DNA from: Deltaproteobacteria bacterium
Lineage (GTDB): Bacteria > Desulfobacterota > Desulfarculia > Adiutricales > JAFDHD01
Assembly (NCBI GenBank): GCA_019308995.1
Contig: JAFDHD010000003.1
Location: forward strand, 1 to 64,000
Length of the DNA: 64,000 bases
Direction of reading: 5' to 3'
Below are positions 8,266 through 17,039 of this stretch, piece by piece. Every line of letters begins with the position of its first letter. Within the stretch, counting starts at the first letter, position 1. The notes beneath the pieces were generated by a model that saw only the letters and a list, made by a program, of their open reading frames with translations, was not told the origin of the DNA and ran no database searches. Made by a program: the position numbers and the translations under genes.

Positions 8266-9069
8266 TTGGCCGAGGTATTTATCAAAGTCTGCCCCGTGCT
8301 GGAAAATCAGCGTTTGGCGGAGCGAACTTTTCTGATGAGGCTTCAGGCTCCTGAGATCGCGGCGGTGGCAAAGCCGGGCCAGTTTATCATGGTTCAGACC
8401 GGACCTGGATGGAGGCAGGGCGGCCCCCTGCTGCGGCGACCTTTTTCCTTGCATCGGCTGGGTCCATCGGGTGAAATTTCTCTGCTTTATCGTGTGGTCG
8501 GGATGGGGACCAGGCTGATGGAAAGGATGGACCCTGGCGACAAGCTGGAGGTTGTGGGTCCTTTGGGTCGAGGCTTTAATCTGCATCTTGGGGATACTCA
8601 GGCCTATCTCGCGGCCGGGGGAATTGGTCTGGCGCCGATGATCGCCCTGGCAGAGGCCCTTACGGGTCAGCCAAGTAAATTCTTTTATGGCGCCCGCACC
8701 TCAGATGAGGTGGACGCCTTTCTGGGGCTGCTCGGACAAGCTTCTTACGCCGGGGAGATAATTGTAATATCGGAAGATGGTCTTCGTTTCCCGAAAGGCA
8801 TGGTGACGGAACCCTTGGCTGCGGCCTTAAAGGCCGGTCCTGCCTCAATTTTTGCTTGCGGCCCCCGGCCTATGCTGGCTCAGGTCGCTGTCTTAGCCAG
8901 AGAAGCCGGGTCGCCGGCCCAGGTTTCTCTGGAGGCGCATATGGCTTGCGGACTGGGGGCTTGCTTAAGTTGTGCGGTCGAACTGGCGTCGAGCGGGCGG
9001 GACGAGCCGGTTTACGCTCGGGCCTGCGTTGAAGGGCCGGTCTTTTCGGCTGAGGAGGTTAGATGGTAG
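8266..9069 (+). CDS. pyrK: Dihydroorotate dehydrogenase B, electron transfer subunit
   Basis: A 267-aa FAD and 2Fe-2S subunit that passes electrons between NAD+ and the PyrD catalytic subunit in pyrimidine synthesis. RRPFSLHR binds FAD, AAGGIGLAPM and FACGPRPML belong to the NAD-binding half, and MACGLGACLSC with a fourth Cys in ARACVEG holds the 2Fe-2S cluster. The start is TTG 8266, five bases after AGGGGAA; MAEVFIK matches normal family length. Its stop overlaps the pyrD start by 7 bp, which fits equal synthesis of the two subunits. Confidence 0.95.
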   Translation: MAEVFIKVCPVLENQRLAERTFLMRLQAPEIAAVAKPGQFIMVQTGPGWRQGGPLLRRPFSLHRLGPSGEISLLYRVVGMGTRLMERMDPGDKLEVVGPLGRGFNLHLGDTQAYLAAGGIGLAPMIALAEALTGQPSKFFYGARTSDEVDAFLGLLGQASYAGEIIVISEDGLRFPKGMVTEPLAAALKAGPASIFACGPRPMLAQVAVLAREAGSPAQVSLEAHMACGLGACLSCAVELASSGRDEPVYARACVEGPVFSAEEVRW

Positions 9070-9986
9070 CTCGACCTGATATGAGTGTGGATCTGGGGAG
9101 GCTAGTGCTCAAGAACCCGGTCCTGGCCGCTTCAGGAACTTTTGGTTACGGTCAGGAGCTGGCGGATTTTTGCGATCCTGCGCTGCTGGGGGCCGTGGTG
9201 GTCAAGGGCCTATCACTCAAACCCTGGCCTGGGAATCCGCCGCCTCGCATTGTGGAAACCACGGCCGGGATGCTCAATGCCATTGGTTTGCAAAACGTGG
9301 GCCTTGAATCCTTTTTAAAGGACAAGCTTCCGTGGCTGGTGGAGCGGGGTGTGACCGTGGTCGTCAATATCTTGGGAGAGTCGGTTAAAGAATACGCTGC
9401 CTTGGCTGAAGGGCTTGGAGAAGCCGAAGGGGTGGCCATGATCGAAATCAATATTTCCTGTCCCAACGTGGCCGCCGGGGGGCTGGCCTTTGGCGCCAGC
9501 CCTGAAGATACGGCCCGTGTGGTTCAGGCTGTGGTCGAGGCAGCCAGGCAGCCGATCATGGTTAAGCTGACTCCAATGGTTTCAGATATTGTGACAGTGG
9601 CTCAGGCCGCGGTTGAGGCCGGGGCTGATGTTATTTCCTTGATCAACACCATCCCGGCCATGGCCGTGGACCTTGAAAACCGGCGGCCCGCCTTGAAAAA
9701 CGTGGTTGGCGGCCTTTCCGGGCCAGCCATCAAGCCCGTAGCCTTGCGGCTCGTGTGGCAGGTGGCGCAGGCCGTGCATGTGCCGGTGGTCGGAGGCGGA
9801 GGCATTATGACCGCCGAGGATGCGCTTGAATTTTTACTGGTCGGGGCCAGGGCCGTCCAGGTTGGCACGGCCAGCTTCGTTGATCCCCGGTCCCCACTCA
9901 AGATACTGGAAGGGATAGAAGCCTATTTTAGAAAAAACAATATTCCCGAACTTTCCGTCTGGGCGGGAAGTCTGAACATGGAATAG
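9063..9986 (+). CDS. pyrD: Dihydroorotate dehydrogenase B, catalytic subunit
   Basis: A 307-aa FMN enzyme oxidising dihydroorotate to orotate, class 1B. LKNPVLAASGTFGYG, NAIGLQNVGLE and the active-site NISCPNVAAGG (catalytic Cys rather than Ser, as in class 1) are followed by VKLTP, SLINTI and VGGGGIMTAEDALEFLLVGARAVQVGTA for FMN phosphate. AGGAGG is four bases before the ATG. With pyrK just upstream this forms the NAD-linked heterotetramer typical of anaerobes and Gram-positives. Confidence 0.96.
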   Translation: MVARPDMSVDLGRLVLKNPVLAASGTFGYGQELADFCDPALLGAVVVKGLSLKPWPGNPPPRIVETTAGMLNAIGLQNVGLESFLKDKLPWLVERGVTVVVNILGESVKEYAALAEGLGEAEGVAMIEINISCPNVAAGGLAFGASPEDTARVVQAVVEAARQPIMVKLTPMVSDIVTVAQAAVEAGADVISLINTIPAMAVDLENRRPALKNVVGGLSGPAIKPVALRLVWQVAQAVHVPVVGGGGIMTAEDALEFLLVGARAVQVGTASFVDPRSPLKILEGIEAYFRKNNIPELSVWAGSLNME

Positions 9987-10086
9987 CTTCGAAACATCTC
10001 CGGCTTAAAGGACGATTTTTTTCAGATGGAGTTTTTAAACGGCATTCTCTCTGACGCGCTAAACCGACTCGCCACTCGGGCCGACC

Positions 10087-11337
10087 TCACTCTTTGATTA
10101 TCTGGCGCAGGAAAGGTAATAAATCGTTTTTGCAGATCATGTCCCAGACATAATGGCGCATTATATTGCGGAACATATGGTGTGTCTGAATATGGTCCAG
10201 ATATTCAATAATCCGGCCGGAAATAGAGAGCGGCGGGTCATCCAGTCCAAAGAAACAAATATTTTTTCCCACTTCTTTAAAAGCCGGGATTTCTGAGCAG
10301 GCGATGGGCAGCTTTAAGAGGCCCGCTTCAAGGAGCGGTAGCCCAAAGCCCTCGTCTTTGCTCGTCATAAGAAGGAGATCGGCCAGGAGGTAGAAATCGC
10401 GGACGATAGCATGCGTCGGGGCCTCAATTTTTCCGCCGTCAGACATTTGTTCGGCCAGGAAGATAATATTGTCATTAAGGCTGAGTTCATTGATCCAGTA
10501 TTTAAGACGGCGATAGTAAGGTAGAGCCTTGACTTCGTGGGGATCATAGGCCCCGGTCAGGAGGAGAAGTACATTAAGGCCCATTTTCTTAAAGCCGTAA
10601 ATAATGTGGATTGATAGCTCAATGTCCTTACGAGGCGTTATCCGGGCAGGTTGGATGATGACGAGGTCGCGGGAGAACAGCTCAAATTTTTCCATAATCC
10701 TCACGGATTTTGGATCCAGGTAGAAAAGGGTCCTCGGGTCTATCCCATCGCTGATCACCTTCCAGGAGCCTCCGCTTAGTTCTTTGAACATCCGTTTTCG
10801 TGACTCTGATATGGTAACGTAATATATGTCTGGATGGATCTGATTGAGGATCGCCCACGGTGGATGGCTCAAAAAATCCGGGGGCGAGGAACTGAAGTAT
10901 GGGGAGTCGTGGGCCCAGCTAACCACGAGCGGGCTGGTTTTTGAGGCGGCCAAGCGCCTCAGAGCCAGGGCAAGCGGAAGGTTGAAAGGCATCTGAAGGA
11001 CGTTGTGGGCCAGGATCACGTCAAGCTCACGGGACCAGTCCAAAAGGATTTCATGGATCATAATCGTGGGCTGCTTCAACTCGCTGTGATGTCCGGCCCA
11101 GGATTGTTTATGCGCTTTGTTGATTTGATCATTTTGGGAACCGAGCAAGGGTTCGATGCGCACCGGGCAGCCTTGGCACGAGTCCCCGCCCATGCCGGCC
11201 AGGATGGAGACCGTCTGGTCTTTGCGGCTGAGCGCTGAGGCCTGTTGCCTGATTACTTCTTCGACGCCGCCTACCACCGGCGGGCAGGAGTAATGCAGGA
11301 TGCCTATGCGCAAAGTCCTTTCCACCGTCCTATTCAC
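10087..11337 (-). CDS. Family 4 glycosyltransferase (first of a tandem pair)
   Basis: A 416-aa GT-B fold retaining glycosyltransferase. The N-terminus has HYSCPPVVGGVEE, the acceptor-side glycine loop of GT4 enzymes. The C-terminal half has IIQPARITPRKDIEL and the donor-binding EX7E-like segment TSKDEGFGLPLLEAGLLKLP near residue 330-355. It starts with GTG sharing its first base with the stop of the upstream GT4 gene (TAGTG), so the two are translated together. Probably makes an exported polysaccharide or glycoconjugate; the sugar is unknown. It is convergent with pyrD across about 100 bp that show no terminator hairpin. Confidence 0.88.
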   Translation of the reverse strand: MNRTVERTLRIGILHYSCPPVVGGVEEVIRQQASALSRKDQTVSILAGMGGDSCQGCPVRIEPLLGSQNDQINKAHKQSWAGHHSELKQPTIMIHEILLDWSRELDVILAHNVLQMPFNLPLALALRRLAASKTSPLVVSWAHDSPYFSSSPPDFLSHPPWAILNQIHPDIYYVTISESRKRMFKELSGGSWKVISDGIDPRTLFYLDPKSVRIMEKFELFSRDLVIIQPARITPRKDIELSIHIIYGFKKMGLNVLLLLTGAYDPHEVKALPYYRRLKYWINELSLNDNIIFLAEQMSDGGKIEAPTHAIVRDFYLLADLLLMTSKDEGFGLPLLEAGLLKLPIACSEIPAFKEVGKNICFFGLDDPPLSISGRIIEYLDHIQTHHMFRNIMRHYVWDMICKNDLLPFLRQIIKE

Positions 11338-12611
11338 TATCCCCTGGGTTTATGGGTCTGCAAAAACAGCATTTCGATCAAAGGCAGGAGCTTTTTCTCC
11401 AGAACCTCATAAGAAAAATATGTTTGACCGAGCTGGTAGTTCTTCTCCAAAAGCTGGTCCAGGTTTTTTTGATCTAGAAATTTCTTGATCTGGTTCACGA
11501 TTTTTTTGGTGACAAAGGCGTTGAAAGAGATAACTTTAAAACCGCACGGTTCGATGTCTTCGATAAAGATGGTATAGCGATTGAGGACGAGTGGCTTCTT
11601 GAAGTAGATAGCTTCTATAAAGGCGTTACCAAAGCCTTCGTAACCTGAAGGGTAAGTCACCAAATCGGCAGCCTGATAGACATCATCAATGGTGTATTTC
11701 CCATGAGACCTGGAGTTAAAACACCGGGTTGAATCAACCATGTCACCGATGCATTCCATTTTCACTTTTAAACGCTGGGCGTATTCCATGACCCTTTGCA
11801 TGTATTGATCCCCTTCGTCACCAATCTTATGTGAGACAATCAGGCGGGGACGTTTTAAGTCCATGAGACTTACCATTTCAATCGCCCGTTCGATCCACTT
11901 GCGCGGCACAACCCTGGTCGGCTGAAGCACAAAGAGATCATCATCCTGAAATCCGAGCTCCTCACGGAGGCCTTCCTGCTTGGCTGAGGGTTGAGGCGGG
12001 TTGCCGAAATCAAAGACGTTAGGGATAACGACGTTGCTTATTCCGCGGCGATAACTCAGTTCCCGGGAAGCCTTGGAGTTGATAACCACGTGGCGAATGC
12101 AGTTGTGGTTTGGAGGGAAAGAATAATCAATGTAATCCTGGACAGCGTTGATTAGAAACCTGTCCCGCTCCCAGGCGAAATCATGGTGATGGGCCACGGT
12201 CGGCATGCCTGTTTCGGCAATAAATTCAGTGAGGGCCATGCCTAAAGGGATATGCATCGGAATGGTGAGGGCGTTTTCTGCGATTAAAAGATCAATGTCA
12301 AATTCGCGGCAGAATTCGTAAAGCCTCTTCTTAAGGAAATTCCTCAGCTTATGTATCTTCCCGGATAAAGTGGACTTACGGGTCGTGGGGCCGAAACAGT
12401 CATCATGCAATTCCGCGATTTCAGGATCGGCAAAATGGGCCTTCGGTTCCAAGAAGGAGTGGTCAGGAGGAGTGTCCAGTTCCCCGGCAAAGGCAAAGCA
12501 TTCGTATCCATTTCGTTCAAGGACCTGCGTCCATTTGAAGGCTTCCAGAGAAACGCCGTCTGTGCCTGCAAGACGTGTGGAGACGAATCCTATCTTTCTA
12601 TTCTGCATCAC
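11337..12611 (-). CDS. Family 4 glycosyltransferase (second of a tandem pair)
   Basis: A 424-aa GT-B enzyme. VSTRLAGTDGVSLEAFKW near the N-terminus is the acceptor-side loop, VLQPTRVVPRKWIERAI opens the donor domain and TYPSGYEGFGNAFIEAIYFKKPLV is the donor-phosphate and EX7E region. It is first of the two-gene unit with the neighbour at 10087-11337. AAGGAG precedes the ATG, and a promoter candidate lies 68 bases upstream. Similarity between the two is limited to the fold, so they are not a recent duplication. Confidence 0.88.
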   Translation of the reverse strand: MMQNRKIGFVSTRLAGTDGVSLEAFKWTQVLERNGYECFAFAGELDTPPDHSFLEPKAHFADPEIAELHDDCFGPTTRKSTLSGKIHKLRNFLKKRLYEFCREFDIDLLIAENALTIPMHIPLGMALTEFIAETGMPTVAHHHDFAWERDRFLINAVQDYIDYSFPPNHNCIRHVVINSKASRELSYRRGISNVVIPNVFDFGNPPQPSAKQEGLREELGFQDDDLFVLQPTRVVPRKWIERAIEMVSLMDLKRPRLIVSHKIGDEGDQYMQRVMEYAQRLKVKMECIGDMVDSTRCFNSRSHGKYTIDDVYQAADLVTYPSGYEGFGNAFIEAIYFKKPLVLNRYTIFIEDIEPCGFKVISFNAFVTKKIVNQIKKFLDQKNLDQLLEKNYQLGQTYFSYEVLEKKLLPLIEMLFLQTHKPRG

Positions 12612-12678
12612 TATTCTCCTTGGCTGCTGCGAGGCTCAATACCTCTGCTGCAAAGCAATCTATTGAGCTGAATTTATA

Positions 12679-12707
12679 AAGATAACATGAAATCGCGGTC
12701 CGGTCAA
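12679..12707 (-). promoter_or_regulatory. Promoter candidate for the GT4 pair
   Basis: On the minus strand TTGACC (12702-12707) and TATCTT (12679-12684) are spaced by 17 bp, 68 bases before the ATG of the second GT4 gene. It lies just beyond the selB stop, so the glycosyltransferases may be transcribed separately from selB. Confidence 0.4.
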
Positions 12708-12757
12708 AAAATCCTGGTCCGCTGGCCCGCCGCATAATCCCTGCCAGCGCTTACCAG

Positions 12758-14680
12758 TCACTGCCTGCCTTCCTTGCGCAGGATCCGGGTGTCACCCACG
12801 CGCATGGTTAGTCCCTGAGCGTCAAAATACTCAAGCAGGGGGATGAGGTACTTGCGGGTAAGACCGGTTATCTCTTTGAACTGCGGCGTGGTTAGTTCTT
12901 TGTGGCGTTGAAAATGAGTCAAGAGCTGTTCCCGCGCCTTTACGATTGCCTTGCGATGGAAAAAAAGGTCTGCCTTAACCCTTACCAGGAGGCCTCTTTT
13001 CAGCAACAATTCCAGGACCTCCTTCCGCTGATCCGGCGTACCGGGGAGGCTGCGGGAGACATCTTTGTAAAAGGGCGGGGTGAGGCCGGTCTCCTGGTAC
13101 GCCTTTAATAACCGGGTTTCTATCTCCTGATGTTCTTCGGCCAAACTCGGAAGATGGCCAGCCAGATGAATCTCGTCCCGGTCAACGCCCACCGCCCCGC
13201 TCTGGAGCAGGTGATCCAGGACAAAGGTCAGGAGTTTGTTGTCCGCGAGGGGTGGGACGCGAGTTTTCAGTTCTTCCTTGTTTAGTCCCGGACGTAAAGG
13301 AAACTCTTCATGGTAGCCTTTTAGTATGTTCAAGACCTGACCGGTCAACCCGTCAAAGGCCGTCCGACTCATCATATTGCCTTGGGTCTTGTCATAGACA
13401 ATGGCTTCCTGTTGAGACAAAATCTGATCAAGGGCCGTTTTGATTTTTTTCGCTGGAAGATCAATCAAAGCGGCCAGGTCCTGCTCTGATATTCCCTTTG
13501 TTCCCGTACCATCAATAAGACTCTTGAGGCTCTCCACCGGGTCACGTTTTTTCAATGTGGCCAGATTTTCCAGGATGGGATCCTGGAAGCGTTTATGGCG
13601 CGAGGCATGGGGATGCAAGATCTCGCCACCGGCAATCGTCTGGATCGGGGAGTAACTGCGCATCACGAATCGGTCCCCGGAGAGGGCCGCCGCTTCCTGC
13701 TCCAGTTGGATTTGAGCCATTCCAGACTGACCAGGGACCAGTTCTTCGGTGTCAAGAAGAAGGAGGATACCCAGGATTTCGGCGGTGCCCAGGTGAAAGC
13801 GCACTCTGGTCCTGTTCTTGAGAGGTTTCTCATTGCCAGACAGGTACTGAACCCACACATCCATCCTCCGGCTCGTGCGCAGGGTATTCGGATGAGCCAG
13901 GACCTGGCCTCTTTGAACCTCGTTCCGATTGAGCCCCTGGAGGTTGATGGCCGTTCTCAGACCAGCGCTGACCTGAGAAACGCTCTGGTTATGAACCTGA
14001 AGTCCCCTGACCTTGCTCGTCTTTTGACCGGGATAGATCATAACCGTGTCTCCCAGCGACAAGGTGCCGGAGACGGCCGTGCCTGTGACTACCGTGCCGA
14101 AGCCCTTCATGGTAAAGACCCGGTCCAGAGGCATCCTGAACAGACTGCCCGCCTGCCGTTCTTTCACCCGAGGCACTACCTGGGAAATGGCAGCCAAGAC
14201 TTGGTCGGCTCCCTGACCGTTTACCGCAGAAAAATAGACCAAGGGTGCATTTTCCAGGAAAGTATTGCTCACGAATTCACGGATATCCTCCTCCACCAAC
14301 TGGAGCCATTCTTCATCAGCCAGGTCCACTTTGCTCAGGACAATCAGGCCGTGATCTATCCCTAGAAGCTGACAGATGTCCATGTGCTCTCTGGTTTGAG
14401 GCATGACGCCCTCATCAGCGGCGATGACCAGGGCGACCAGATCAATGCCCGTGGCCCCGGCGACCATGTGCTTGACAAACCTTTCATGGCCTGGGACATC
14501 AACAATCCCCACCAGCTGGCCGTTTGGCAGGTTCAGGTGAGCAAAGCCCAGTTCAATGGTAATTCCGCGAGCTTTTTCTTCCTTAAGCCGATCGGTGTCA
14601 ATACCGGTCAGGGCGTAAATCAGGCTGGTCTTGCCATGGTCAATATGCCCGGCCGTACCAAGAATAATGGGTTTAGTCAT
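12758..14680 (-). CDS. selB: Selenocysteine-specific elongation factor SelB
   Basis: A 640-aa translation GTPase that delivers Sec-tRNA-Sec to UGA codons marked by a SECIS hairpin. [13 protein letters not shown] is the G1 P-loop, [12 protein letters not shown] is G3 and LSKVDLAD is G4. EF-Tu-like domains 2 and 3 follow, with [13 protein letters not shown] typical of SelB. The C-terminal third (about 380-640) is the winged-helix RNA-binding region that reads SECIS. Length is normal (610-640). Together with tRNA-Sec at 2914-3011 it shows that the organism inserts selenocysteine. Neither selA nor selD is in this window. A strong promoter lies 52 bp upstream. Confidence 0.97.
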   Translation of the reverse strand: MTKPIILGTAGHIDHGKTSLIYALTGIDTDRLKEEKARGITIELGFAHLNLPNGQLVGIVDVPGHERFVKHMVAGATGIDLVALVIAADEGVMPQTREHMDICQLLGIDHGLIVLSKVDLADEEWLQLVEEDIREFVSNTFLENAPLVYFSAVNGQGADQVLAAISQVVPRVKERQAGSLFRMPLDRVFTMKGFGTVVTGTAVSGTLSLGDTVMIYPGQKTSKVRGLQVHNQSVSQVSAGLRTAINLQGLNRNEVQRGQVLAHPNTLRTSRRMDVWVQYLSGNEKPLKNRTRVRFHLGTAEILGILLLLDTEELVPGQSGMAQIQLEQEAAALSGDRFVMRSYSPIQTIAGGEILHPHASRHKRFQDPILENLATLKKRDPVESLKSLIDGTGTKGISEQDLAALIDLPAKKIKTALDQILSQQEAIVYDKTQGNMMSRTAFDGLTGQVLNILKGYHEEFPLRPGLNKEELKTRVPPLADNKLLTFVLDHLLQSGAVGVDRDEIHLAGHLPSLAEEHQEIETRLLKAYQETGLTPPFYKDVSRSLPGTPDQRKEVLELLLKRGLLVRVKADLFFHRKAIVKAREQLLTHFQRHKELTTPQFKEITGLTRKYLIPLLEYFDAQGLTMRVGDTRILRKEGRQ

Positions 14681-14732
14681 GCCCGTTGGACTCCCTTAAT
14701 GTATGATCTTCTGACTTCTGATCTTTGATTTT

Positions 14733-14760
14733 ATTATAATTCCAAGATATAGGGGGTCAA
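14733..14760 (-). promoter_or_regulatory. Strong selB promoter
   Basis: On the minus strand TTGACC (14755-14760) and a perfect TATAAT (14733-14738) are spaced by 16 bp, with the -10 element 52 bases before the selB ATG. This is one of the best sigma-70-type promoters in the window. Confidence 0.65.
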
Positions 14761-14767
14761 GAGGGAA

Positions 14768-14786
14768 TTGGCAAGTCACTTGCCAA
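14768..14786. promoter_or_regulatory. Perfect 19-bp palindrome between selB and ruvX
   Basis: TTGGCAAGT-C-ACTTGCCAA has 9-bp arms matching exactly around a single base. It lies seven bases upstream of the selB -35 box and about 90 bp upstream of ruvX. No T run follows on either strand, so an operator for a dimeric regulator is more likely than a terminator. The regulator is unknown. Confidence 0.55.
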
Positions 14787-14872
14787 GGAGACGCTGAGGT
14801 GTTAGAAAAATCAATGTCAATCCTTTTCCAGGCGGCCGGGCCCGTTATGAAGGCGCCCGCAGGGAGGGTTTT

Positions 14873-15292
14873 TTGAAGATTATGGGTTTAGATCCCGGGT
14901 CCAAGCGGGTCGGAGTAGCCTTAAGCGATGAACTGGGTATGATCGCCTCGGGCTTAACCACCCTGACCTGGGACAGCCAGGAACAGCTCCTGGCCGGGAT
15001 TCAGAAACTGGTGGCTGAACATAAGGTCGAGAGAATCGTCGTCGGTCTGCCCCGGCGCATGGATGGAACTCTGGGACCTGCAGCTGAGGCGGCCTTGTCT
15101 CTGGCTGAAGCGCTCAAGACCATCCAGGGTCTGGAAGTCCTGACCTGGGATGAACGCTTTTCAACAGCGGCCGTGGAACGTGTCCTGATCGAGGCCGACG
15201 TGAGCCGCAAGAAGCGGAAAGAGGTTCGCGACAAGGTGGCCGCGGCTTACATCCTGCAAGGATATCTCGATTCCCTGAATGTTTTTTCTTGA
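14873..15292 (+). CDS. ruvX: Putative pre-16S rRNA nuclease / Holliday junction resolvase RuvX (YqgF)
   Basis: A 139-aa RNase H-like protein of the YqgF family. The start KIMGLDPGSKRVGVALSDE carries the first catalytic Asp, VVGLPRRMDGT the family's GLP motif, and TWDERFSTAAVE the DERxST motif with the second acidic residue. The final catalytic Asp is in KEVRDKVAAAYILQGYLD. TTG 14873 is preferred to ATG 14882 because MKIMGLDPGS matches the family N-terminus and GGGAGGG is spaced four bases away. It is followed after 18 bp by mltG, a common pairing. Confidence 0.92.
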   Translation: MKIMGLDPGSKRVGVALSDELGMIASGLTTLTWDSQEQLLAGIQKLVAEHKVERIVVGLPRRMDGTLGPAAEAALSLAEALKTIQGLEVLTWDERFSTAAVERVLIEADVSRKKRKEVRDKVAAAYILQGYLDSLNVFS

Positions 15293-15310
15293 TTATCGGA
15301 GGAATTCCAG

Positions 15311-16321
15311 ATGCGCCGCTTCCTGCTTTGGGCCGGGATAATAAGCCTGATCATACTGCTGGCAACATCCGGTCTGGCGTGGTACCAGGTGAATCTCCTC
15401 CTGTCCCCGGTTTCGAGCAACAAGAAGCAGGTGCTTGTGACTATCCCCAAAGGGGCAACGCCAGGCGAGATGGGGAGGCTGCTGGAGGAGGCGAAGGTGA
15501 TTCGCTCGGCCAAGGCCTTCCGTTACCTGGTGGCCTGGAAAAAGGCGGGCCCCAGACTTCGGGCTGGTGAGCATCTGCTTGATCCCAGTTTTAACACCTC
15601 GGAAATCATAGAAAGCCTGATCAAAGGCCGGTTGAAGATGCACCGGCTGACCCTGGCTGAAGGCCTGACCATGGCTCAAATTGCAGTGATGGTCTCCAGG
15701 GCCGGGTTGGCCGGGGAGGACAAGCTGTTCAGCCTGTTCAACAACACTGAATTCATCGCCTCCTTGGGGCTCGATGTCCAAAGCCTGGAAGGTTACCTTT
15801 TCCCTGAGACCTACTATTTTACTGCCGGAGCTTCTGCCTCAGATATCATCCGGGCCATGGTAGACAGATTTTGGGAGGTCTGGAGCCGCTATGAAGCCCA
15901 GGCGCAAACTACGGGCATGACCCGGCATGAGATCGTTACTCTGGCTTCTATCGTGGAGAAAGAAACCGGAGATGGGTCTGAAAGGCCCCTCATTGCAGCC
16001 GTATTCCTCAACCGCCTCAAGAAGGGCATGCGGTTGCAAAGCGACCCGACCGTAATTTATGGTCTCAAGGATTTTGATGGAAACCTGACGCGCAGACACC
16101 TCGAAGCCTATACCCCTTATAACACCTACCAGATCAAGGCCTTGCCTCCCGGGCCTATTGCGAACCCCGGCGAGGCCAGTCTCAAGGCCGTCCTGGAACC
16201 GGCTAATGTCAATTACTTCTATTTTGTCTCGAAAAATGATGGGACACACCATTTTTCTACTACTTTGACTGAGCATAACCGGGCGGTAAATCTTTATCAG
16301 CGACGTTATCGCCGCCAGTAA
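15311..16321 (+). CDS. mltG: Endolytic murein transglycosylase MltG (YceG)
   Basis: A 336-aa inner-membrane lytic transglycosylase that cuts nascent peptidoglycan strands. A single N-terminal membrane helix spans about residues 5-27. A LysM-like segment follows (VTIPKGATPGEMGRLLEEA). The YceG catalytic domain has the active Glu in ASIVEKETGDGSERPLIAAVF, then LQSDPTVIYG and YNTYQIKALPPGPIANPGEASLKAVL. GGAGGAATTCCAG precedes the ATG. It sits just upstream of the dcw cluster on the same strand, which fits its role in wall growth. Confidence 0.95.
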   Translation: MRRFLLWAGIISLIILLATSGLAWYQVNLLLSPVSSNKKQVLVTIPKGATPGEMGRLLEEAKVIRSAKAFRYLVAWKKAGPRLRAGEHLLDPSFNTSEIIESLIKGRLKMHRLTLAEGLTMAQIAVMVSRAGLAGEDKLFSLFNNTEFIASLGLDVQSLEGYLFPETYYFTAGASASDIIRAMVDRFWEVWSRYEAQAQTTGMTRHEIVTLASIVEKETGDGSERPLIAAVFLNRLKKGMRLQSDPTVIYGLKDFDGNLTRRHLEAYTPYNTYQIKALPPGPIANPGEASLKAVLEPANVNYFYFVSKNDGTHHFSTTLTEHNRAVNLYQRRYRRQ

Positions 16322-16487
16322 GGCCCGTAAATATCTTCCTTCAGTAAGTCATACCCCCCTCTTTTTGCTTCATTTTTGACACATCTATACATGATGTTGT
16401 GGTTTGATGCATTATATCTCCTATATATCGTAGTTTAATTTTCAGCAAAAAATTTAATAATTTCTAAAGGTTCAGTGAATTTTTTCC

Positions 16488-16541
16488 TTGACAGGTGGGG
16501 AAAAGAGGCATAAAGTGGTTCATTAAAGGCACAGAGTGGAA
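16488..16541 (+). promoter_or_regulatory. dcw cluster promoter with MraZ-type repeats
   Basis: A perfect -35 TTGACA (16488-16493) is followed after 17 bp by TAAAGT (16511-16516), 68 bases before mraZ. Three GTGG-centred repeats (TGGGG 16496, TGGTT 16516, TGGAA 16537) recur every 20-21 bp through the spacer and leader. MraZ is known to bind repeated TGGGN boxes upstream of its own gene, so autoregulation is likely. The spacing differs from the 10-bp period known in E. coli. Confidence 0.55.
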
Positions 16542-16583
16542 AAAGTTGGCAGAGAGGGGGACCTTGCCCCCAAGGTATGATCA

Positions 16584-17033
16584 ATGTTCAAAGGCAATTT
16601 TCAACACACGATTGATCCCAAGGGCCGGATGTCCGTCCCGACGCGGTTCAGGGATTTGATCCCGGATGATGGACACGGGAAACAGCTCGTTATCACCTGG
16701 GGGATGACCGGCGAGTGTCTCTGGGCTTATCCTCAGGAGGACTGGGAGGAGATCGAGGAACAGATCAGGCGCACGAAATCCAGCCCTCAGAAAGACGCCT
16801 TTGTTCGTAACTTCATCGGGAACGCTCATGAATGCACCCTGGACAAGATGGGTCGTATCTTAATTCCGCCGACATTGCGTGAAAAAGCTGGTTTAAAAAA
16901 ACATATCGTGGCCGTGGGCGCGTTGCAGAAGTTTGAGATCTGGGACCAGGAACGTTATAAAGCCTTTGAGCAGGGCGAGGTTCCGCAAACCCTGGCCCAG
17001 GAGTTTTATGAGTCTGAAGAGATCAGGATATGA
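16584..17033 (+). CDS. mraZ: Transcriptional regulator MraZ
   Basis: A 149-aa AbrB-fold protein with two SpoVT/AbrB half-domains, each carrying the DxxGR signature: HTIDPKGRMSVPTRFRDL near residue 10 and CTLDKMGRILIPPTLREKA near residue 88. It forms a ring-shaped oligomer that binds repeats in the dcw promoter. As the first gene of the cluster, with repeats upstream, it probably represses its own operon. Length and motifs are normal. Confidence 0.96.
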   Translation: MFKGNFQHTIDPKGRMSVPTRFRDLIPDDGHGKQLVITWGMTGECLWAYPQEDWEEIEEQIRRTKSSPQKDAFVRNFIGNAHECTLDKMGRILIPPTLREKAGLKKHIVAVGALQKFEIWDQERYKAFEQGEVPQTLAQEFYESEEIRI

Positions 17034-17039
17034 TTGCAC

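Noticed and set aside
14814-14876. A 20-codon ORF whose TGA overlaps the ruvX TTG start.
   Set aside because: The nearest GAGGTG is 12 bases from its ATG, too far for good initiation, and no motif is seen.
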